From the IMG/VR virus record IMGVR_UViG_3300009129_000005, positions 1 through 64,000 of that record: a stretch of DNA of 64,000 nucleotides; one strand, 5' to 3'. The position numbers were made by a program, and so were the translations under genes. Shown piece by piece: positions 58,709 through 64,000 of this stretch. The notes under the pieces are model-generated. The model saw nothing but the letters and a program-made list of their open reading frames with translations. It was not told the origin of the DNA and ran no database searches. How positions within the stretch are numbered: the stretch's first letter is position 1; every line of letters starts with the position of its first letter. Source of the stretch: a virus.

Positions 58709-59983
58709 TTACTTAGCTTTAAGTTCTGCTACTTGTGCTGAAAGTTCTTTAACAGCTTCAATTAATAGACCTGTAATGTTACCATAAGCAACACTCTTAA
58801 GTCCGTTAACGTCTGTATGAACCGCTTCTGGAAGTACTGCTTCAAGTTCATGAGCCACAACACCTGTTGAGGTTGAACCATCTTCAATACGATCAAAAGT
58901 TACACCACGGATTGCTTCAACTCTACCTAATGCACCGTCAATTACTTGAATATTAGTTTTCAAGCTCTCATCGGAATAAGCAGTAATGTCACCAGTTGCT
59001 GTGAAGCTACCAGTATATGAACCACTCATTAAGAACTCAGTACCACTTAACGTCATACCGTTGCCGGCTGTGTAAGTTGTATTTGCATCATTTGCATCTG
59101 CATAGTTTTGAGCCGCTGTTTGAGCCGCTGCAATTGCCGCTGTTACTGATGCCGCATAGTTTGCGTCGTCACCTAATGCTGCCGCTAGTTCGTTCAACGT
59201 ATCCAGTGTACCTGGAGCTGAATCTACTAGGTTAGCTACTGAAGTATCAGTGTAAGCATTTGCTGTTGTAACTGCGTCTGCTTCAGCTGTATCTGCGTAA
59301 GTTTGTGCAGAAGCTAACGTTGCCGCGTCGCCTGCTGCCCATGCAGTATTTTGTGCTGTAGCAAGAGCTGTATTAGCCGCTGCCGCTGTTGCTTCTGCCG
59401 CCGCTTGTGCCGCATTTGCTTTAGAAGTTGCATCTGCCGCCGCTGTAGCAATTGCGTCTGCTTCTGCAGTATCTGCATAAGACTGTAACGAAGTTGTTTG
59501 AGCTGTATCAGCCGCTAACCACGCCGCATTAACTGCTAGGTCTGCGTTTGTTGCGAATGCCTGAGCATTTGCTTGAGCTGTATCTGCTTTGGTAGTTGCA
59601 TCTGCCGCTGCTGTTGTAACAGTTGCCGCATCTCCCGACGTAATAGCTGCCGCATTAACAGCATCCGCCGCATCTACGTATGTAGTTGCCGCTTTTGTGC
59701 CAATACTTGCAGTGATTGTTGCCGAAAAGTTTGCATCATCGCCTAGTGCTGCCGCAAGTTCGTTGAGTGTATCTAACGTACCTGGAGCTGAATCTACTAA
59801 ACTTGCAATCTCAGCATCGACATAACCTTTACTTGCACCATCGCTACTTGCTGTTGCCGCTGCAACATTTAGGATTTTATTACCATCCATATCAATTGTG
59901 CCGCCCATTGTCAAGTTAGCTAATAGCTCAGAAGCATCGTCAGTTTTAAAACCACCGTCAATTATAAATTTTCTTTGTGCCAT
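58709..59983 (-). CDS. Alanine-rich tail fibre with S74 chaperone
   Basis: A 424-aa fibre. The middle (about residues 90-290) is an Ala/Asp-rich helical or coiled-coil shaft (AQAFATNADLAVNAAWLAAD; ATAAADATSKANAAQAAAEA). The C-terminus is an S74 chaperone (ITAYSDESLKTNIQVIDG; STGVVAHELEAVLPEAVHT). It shares the block NELAAALGDDANF with the 371-aa fibre at 55196. Probably arose by duplication of a fibre module. Confidence 0.9.
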   Translation of the reverse strand: MAQRKFIIDGGFKTDDASELLANLTMGGTIDMDGNKILNVAAATASSDGASKGYVDAEIASLVDSAPGTLDTLNELAAALGDDANFSATITASIGTKAATTYVDAADAVNAAAITSGDAATVTTAAADATTKADTAQANAQAFATNADLAVNAAWLAADTAQTTSLQSYADTAEADAIATAAADATSKANAAQAAAEATAAAANTALATAQNTAWAAGDAATLASAQTYADTAEADAVTTANAYTDTSVANLVDSAPGTLDTLNELAAALGDDANYAASVTAAIAAAQTAAQNYADANDANTTYTAGNGMTLSGTEFLMSGSYTGSFTATGDITAYSDESLKTNIQVIDGALGRVEAIRGVTFDRIEDGSTSTGVVAHELEAVLPEAVHTDVNGLKSVAYGNITGLLIEAVKELSAQVAELKAK

Positions 59984-60008
59984 TTTATTGACTCCTTCTT
60001 AATTTAGA

Positions 60009-62630
60009 TTACACATCAATGTAAGTTGCGATAACTTTCACTGTTGCTGATCCTGTTGTTGGTGTATACTGTAGTAGAACATCACTGCCCGACATAGTAA
60101 CACTTGCATCACCAATTAAGTCTGCTCCGGTATAAACCATTGCGTACTCAGTGATGTATGCAGTCGTACCATCGTGTACAACTAATGCTTCTCTTGATTC
60201 GTAGTTACCTGCACCGTCGTCAACTTGCATGATATATTTTGCTGAACGGTATGTACCGCCTGCAAAAGTATCAATTGTAGTTGCACCTGTTACTGCAACG
60301 TCAGATCCTTGTACATACGCCTTAACGTCTGTGCCCGCGATTTGAGTTGATGTTACAGAACCTGCCTGTAATACTGGTACTGAAGCTACTGCTGGGTTAA
60401 TTACAACCGCCTGCGTTCCTGTTGGAATGTTTGACGTAAATGTAATTGATGAACCAGTAATAGTATAGTGAGTTGTTGGATCTTGAATAACACCACCTAC
60501 AAACACATAAGCATGGCTTTGTGAGCCTGTGAAGCCTAGTGCGTAAGTTGCTACTCCTGAACCGTTTATTACTACACGATTCTGACTGCCCCAAACAACT
60601 ACTGCTGGATCTACAAGTTCCATCGCTGTTGCGCCGGAATTAACTTGTAAAACGTAATCAGCTTTTGCTGTAAATGTATTATCAGTTACGTCAGTTAGCT
60701 CTAATAGAGCTGCCGCCGCATCACCAACTATCCATTCGCTGCCATCATGCTTTAAGAACTTACCTGAAGCTGCACCTGTTGTGTCAACATCTGCAAGATC
60801 TCCAACGCCTGCTAAAGCAATACGTGCATCTGCTACTGTGATTCCACGTGCAGTTGTCCAATATAAATTTGAAGCTTCTGCAACGTCGTCAGTATCTAAT
60901 GCTGAGATTGTGTTGTTAATTGTTGTAACTTGACCATCTACGTATGTTTTGTTAGCCGCATCACCGCCTGCTGCCGGAGCTGCAAGACCTGTAATTGAGT
61001 TTGAACCCATTGCAATGTTGCCAGTCATTGTACCACCAGCTAAAGCTAGTTTCGTTGCTAGATTTGTTGTCATTGTACCTGCGAAGTTAGCGTCATCATT
61101 TAATGATGCGGCTAGTTCGTTCAATGTATCTAGAGCCGCTGGTGCCGCGTCAATAACCGCTGCAACTTGAGCATCTACATATGTTTCTGTAGCATATGAG
61201 TTTGTACCTAAGTACGATGCAACACGTGCATCTGTGTAGTATAAGTTACCTGAACCTTCTGTTAGGTCATCAGTATCTTTTGTAGCAAGACGTGCATCAA
61301 AGTTAGCGTCTTTGTATGTTACTACACCGAACGCACCAGTAGTTGAGTTATAAGTTAAATCACCTGTTGCCGAAAGGGCACCACGTGCTAACGCCTCAAT
61401 TGCTGAGTTTGTACGCTCTGTATAAGACATAACACCAGTTGTTGCATTATATGCCAACGAACCGGATGCACTTATTGAGCTACGTGCTCTTGCTGTTGTA
61501 AAGTACAAGTTTGTACCTTCACTTAAATCATCAGTATCTAATGCCGCAATACCCGCATTAAAGTCTGCTGTATCAAAGTGATCAGCTGTTGTAAATGATG
61601 AGCTTCCACCATCCCAAACGATTGTGTTACCGCCTGCGATTCCTGAAATATCAACATCTGAAAGATCACCAACCGATGCTCCAGCAATAACTGCGTTTGC
61701 ACGAGCATTTGTAAAGTATAAGTTGCTTGAACCTTCTGATAAATCGTCTGAATCAGCTGCTGCTAACTTTGTATCAAACGCCGCATTTGCACGAGCGTCT
61801 GTGTAGTATAGGTTTGTTGAACCTTCTGATAAATCATCAGTGTCAGCCGCTGCAATTGCTGTATTGAAACGTGCTTGTGTCCAATATAGGTTGCTTGAAC
61901 CTTCTGATAAATCGTCAGTGTCGTGGTTAGCAATTGATGAAACTGTACCAGTTACTGTACCAGTTATGCTACCAAGAAATGAACCTGATGTGTATAGGTT
62001 TTCTGCACCTATTGACCATCTGTCATTTGTTTCGTCCCAGATAAACGACTTGTCGCCATCTGATCCACGCTCAACTGTAATACCTGCGTCTATTGTACCC
62101 GTTGTTGCGTCTTTGTTTAATACAAGGATGTTATCAGAAATTTCAACTGTAGTTGAGTTAACTGATGTAGTTGTACCTTGAACTGTTAAGTCACCACCAA
62201 CAATCATGTTACCAGAAGTTGTCACGGTAGCTGATGTGATGTCATCTGTTGTTAATGTACCGTCAACTGCTACGTTGTTAAACGTAACGTTGTCTGTAGT
62301 AGCAACAGCCTGACCAATTGAGATAGCTCCACCTGCAACAGCAACACCTGTGCCGCCTGTTACATAGCCGTCTACTGAAGTACGCACACGTGCGTCTGTA
62401 AAGTAAACATTGGTAGAACCTTCACTTAAATTATCAGTATCATAAGAACCAATTAGATTAGCTGAGGTGATTTTTTTCAAAGCACCGTTTGCTGAATCAT
62501 GAACCATTAATTCGTCTGCTCCAATAAGTGATGTAACAGCTGAGTGGCCTGAAACTGCTGTAACGTCTAGCTTGGCTGTGATAACTGCCTGATCCGCAAG
62601 AGCAGGAGTTTTAATTTGTCTAAAAGCCAT
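60009..62630 (-). CDS. Large tail fibre protein
   Basis: An 873-aa fibre. About eight copies of a ~25-aa repeat with core DTDDLSEGSTNLYYTDARA (and variants ASNLYWTTARG, SSNLYFTNARA) run along residues ~60-620. The C-terminal ~200 residues form a distinct tip domain (GDLIGDASVTMSGSDVLLQY near the end). ATG 62630 has a GGAGA site; the extended start at 62648 is not needed. Confidence 0.88.
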   Translation of the reverse strand: MAFRQIKTPALADQAVITAKLDVTAVSGHSAVTSLIGADELMVHDSANGALKKITSANLIGSYDTDNLSEGSTNVYFTDARVRTSVDGYVTGGTGVAVAGGAISIGQAVATTDNVTFNNVAVDGTLTTDDITSATVTTSGNMIVGGDLTVQGTTTSVNSTTVEISDNILVLNKDATTGTIDAGITVERGSDGDKSFIWDETNDRWSIGAENLYTSGSFLGSITGTVTGTVSSIANHDTDDLSEGSSNLYWTQARFNTAIAAADTDDLSEGSTNLYYTDARANAAFDTKLAAADSDDLSEGSSNLYFTNARANAVIAGASVGDLSDVDISGIAGGNTIVWDGGSSSFTTADHFDTADFNAGIAALDTDDLSEGTNLYFTTARARSSISASGSLAYNATTGVMSYTERTNSAIEALARGALSATGDLTYNSTTGAFGVVTYKDANFDARLATKDTDDLTEGSGNLYYTDARVASYLGTNSYATETYVDAQVAAVIDAAPAALDTLNELAASLNDDANFAGTMTTNLATKLALAGGTMTGNIAMGSNSITGLAAPAAGGDAANKTYVDGQVTTINNTISALDTDDVAEASNLYWTTARGITVADARIALAGVGDLADVDTTGAASGKFLKHDGSEWIVGDAAAALLELTDVTDNTFTAKADYVLQVNSGATAMELVDPAVVVWGSQNRVVINGSGVATYALGFTGSQSHAYVFVGGVIQDPTTHYTITGSSITFTSNIPTGTQAVVINPAVASVPVLQAGSVTSTQIAGTDVKAYVQGSDVAVTGATTIDTFAGGTYRSAKYIMQVDDGAGNYESREALVVHDGTTAYITEYAMVYTGADLIGDASVTMSGSDVLLQYTPTTGSATVKVIATYIDV

Positions 62631-62639
62631 ATAGATTTC

Positions 62640-62850
62640 TCCAATCAAATATATTTGATTTCCCTATAATCTATATAAGGAAAAGGTTAAGTGTGGTATA
62701 TGAACTCCACATTTAACACTACGCAAGTATGAGTAAAATTCTTTTCTTATAAACATACTTACGTTACACAGGTCGTAAAACCTTGTGCAAGTGTATTTAC
62801 CTATATTTGAGTGGAATTAACTTATTTGAGAACTAGGATTTTAAAAAAAT
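62640..62850. other. Structured intergenic region between fibre genes
   Basis: About 200 bp without a gene. It holds an 11-bp stem hairpin GTTAAGTGTGG/CCACATTTAAC (62686-62717, one G-U), an AAGTATG/CATACTT pair (about 62726-62760) and a CACAGGT/ACCTTGTG hairpin (about 62767-62787). No ORF or promoter of either class is clear. It could be a 5' leader of the 873-aa fibre mRNA or a small RNA. Confidence 0.45.
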
Positions 62851-62872
62851 ATTTCCCTAGATTGGGAAATAT
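62841..62872 (-). terminator. Intrinsic terminator overlapping the fibre-gene stop
   Basis: 9-bp stem ATATTTCCC/GGGAAATAT with a 6-nt loop, followed by TTTTTTT on the minus strand (62848-62841 region). It overlaps the stop codon of the partial gene. Confidence 0.85.
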
Positions 62873-64000
62873 CTAAAGTCAACTGTAGCACTATTTGCTG
62901 GTGCAGTTGACATTGTTAGTGTCGAGCCTAGTATACTATATTCTGATGGTTGCAATATTAATCCATCGACTATAACTAACATACTATGAACAGTATGTCC
63001 TGATTGTATAGTATATTGTGTAGTACTATTGTTTCCGGTATACTGGTCACTAGTATATATCAAATCTAAGTGTTGGTTTTCTACAGAGTTATTTACTAAA
63101 CTTACATTTGTTGCATTCGGATATCTATACTTAACATATATGTTATCATCAATAGCAGGAGTTTCATTAAATGTTAATGTAGTTCCGGCTAATGAATAAA
63201 TGCTTGGACGTTGCAAAACGTCATTTACATAAACGTCAATTGATTCTTCATCTGCTGGTGAATCTGTTAATGTAAAGTCTACAGTTGATCCATCACCTGT
63301 AAAGTCTTGAGAAGTAGGAATAGAGTTAGATGTAATACTATTATTTGTAAATGAGAAGTTACCATTACCATCTGTTTGTAATACTTGTCCAACTGTACCA
63401 TCAGCTATGCCAAGGTCTAATAAATCACTAATATCACTAGCAATTGTTATACCTTGTGAACCTGGAGTAGTAACCGGAGTAATTGTAATGTTATTACCAG
63501 CACGTATATCAATTTCATCAACACCTGACGCAACAATATCAGTTGCTGTTGTATCTGTTGCAGTATCATAGACATGCCACGTTTTAAATGTTGACTCAAG
63601 TTTTACTGTTACTGTACCGTCTGCATTGTCTGTAAGTGCAAACCCACCGTCTACGTCAAATTTTAATCCTGTTACATTTGATACTGATACATTTGATACT
63701 GGGTCATTAATTTCACTAACTGTAAGTTGTTGAGCTACTAAGGCCGCGTTTGTTGCTAAGTCTGCCGTCTGGAATGACGAAACAATTTCTGTTAATGAAT
63801 CTAATGTTGCTGGATCTGTATTTGATAGTATGTCATCTATTTGCGATTGTAAGTTGCTTATAGCACTACTTGAACTTACTCCAAATAGTCCAGTATATGT
63901 AGCACCTGTAATATAAACACTTTTACCAGTAAAGTTTACACCATTAGGTAAGTTATCACCAATAAAGTTTAATACACCACTTTGATAATCAAAGAACCAT
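62857..64000 (-). CDS. Tail fibre protein, N-terminus outside window
   Basis: A frame open from 64000 down to the TAG at 62857, at least 381 residues. The segment DLGIADGTVGQVLQTDGNG and repeats such as TGDGSTVDFTLTDSPADEES and PAIDDNIYVKYRYPNATNVS are typical of T4-like marine phage fibres. An in-frame TTG at 63216 is not a start; reading continues upstream without stop. First gene of the fibre block in transcription order here. Confidence 0.85.
   Translation of the reverse strand, partial: WFFDYQSGVLNFIGDNLPNGVNFTGKSVYITGATYTGLFGVSSSSAISNLQSQIDDILSNTDPATLDSLTEIVSSFQTADLATNAALVAQQLTVSEINDPVSNVSVSNVTGLKFDVDGGFALTDNADGTVTVKLESTFKTWHVYDTATDTTATDIVASGVDEIDIRAGNNITITPVTTPGSQGITIASDISDLLDLGIADGTVGQVLQTDGNGNFSFTNNSITSNSIPTSQDFTGDGSTVDFTLTDSPADEESIDVYVNDVLQRPSIYSLAGTTLTFNETPAIDDNIYVKYRYPNATNVSLVNNSVENQHLDLIYTSDQYTGNNSTTQYTIQSGHTVHSMLVIVDGLILQPSEYSILGSTLTMSTAPANSATVDFRYFPI

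Noticed and set aside
61500-62430. Repeated DNA at 25-100 bp spacing, possible CRISPR
   Set aside because: The repeats are in frame and encode the NLYYTDARA-type fibre repeat, are imperfect, and no cas genes are present.
1-64000. tRNA genes, insertion sequences, integrase or attachment sites
   Set aside because: None could be recognised by eye; a tRNA search and an integrase search on the whole genome would settle this.

Overview
The window is 64 kb of an AT-rich, tightly packed, T4-like marine myovirus genome (Straboviridae/Kyanoviridae-type gene content). The hallmarks are readable directly: sheath gp18, tube gp19, terminase gp16/gp17, head-completion gp4, neck/tail-completion proteins gp13-, gp14- and gp15-like, the UvsX/UvsY-like/UvsW recombination set, gp32, the gp41 helicase and gp61 primase, the clamp-loader subunit gp62, a class Ia ribonucleotide reductase with glutaredoxin, a gp1-type dNMP kinase and a PAAR spike tip. 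No photosynthesis genes are seen in this window. That, together with the low GC and a proteobacterial-type SbmA/BacA transporter and ribosomal protein L31, suggests a heterotrophic marine host (a SAR11-type alphaproteobacterium would fit). The host assignment is inference.

Layout, reading mostly leftward because nearly all genes are on the minus strand. 64000-55196: a tail-fibre/adhesin block, including two fibres ending in S74 intramolecular chaperones and one glycine-rich adhesin. 55101-52391: small virion proteins, two glycosyltransferase-like enzymes and a small putative exported protein. 49523-52389: an inverted plus-strand cassette with gp14-like, gp15 and a Nudix hydrolase. 49374-48400: an SbmA/BacA-family peptide transporter flanked by terminators. 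48231-47594: a two-gene early operon with a YodL-like protein. 47492-33184: morphogenesis (gp13-like, dNMP kinase, a multidomain 2OG-oxygenase fusion, gp18, two gp19-type tube proteins, gp4, gp16, scaffold-like proteins, a PP-loop ATPase, gp17), with bL31 directly after gp17. 32898-29542: a 1118-aa virion-like protein. 29419-16441: replication and recombination (gp32, UvsX, UvsY-like, an AAA ATPase, UvsW, gp62, a DnaE-derived fragment, gp61, gp41). 16401-8094: virion-associated proteins, including a protein with nucleic-acid-ligase motifs. 8092-1544: metabolic and nuclease genes (SpeD, SGNH hydrolase, RecB/Cas4-like nuclease, NrdA, NrdB, glutaredoxin). 1540-1: spike-tip region.

Regulatory structure is unusually legible. 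Replication, nucleotide and takeover genes are preceded by host-type promoters close to TTGACA-17 bp-TATAAT, every one with a 17-bp spacer. Virion genes are preceded by a T4-like late box, GATAAATAC or close variants. Several junctions have the form terminator, then late box, then gene. Two early promoters are 48-bp identical copies carrying a perfect 16-bp palindrome in the spacer, and a third has a near-copy; this looks like an operator shared by a small regulon. Three early genes have the -10 hexamer exactly 6 nt before ATG and no Shine-Dalgarno, which predicts leaderless mRNAs.

The strongest candidates for unusual biology are the phage SbmA/BacA homologue, the in-spacer operator regulon, the leaderless early genes, bL31 next to terminase, the stand-alone DnaE fragment, the ligase-motif protein, the scaffold-like protein with a metallothionein-like cysteine cluster, and the three-part oxygenase fusion.
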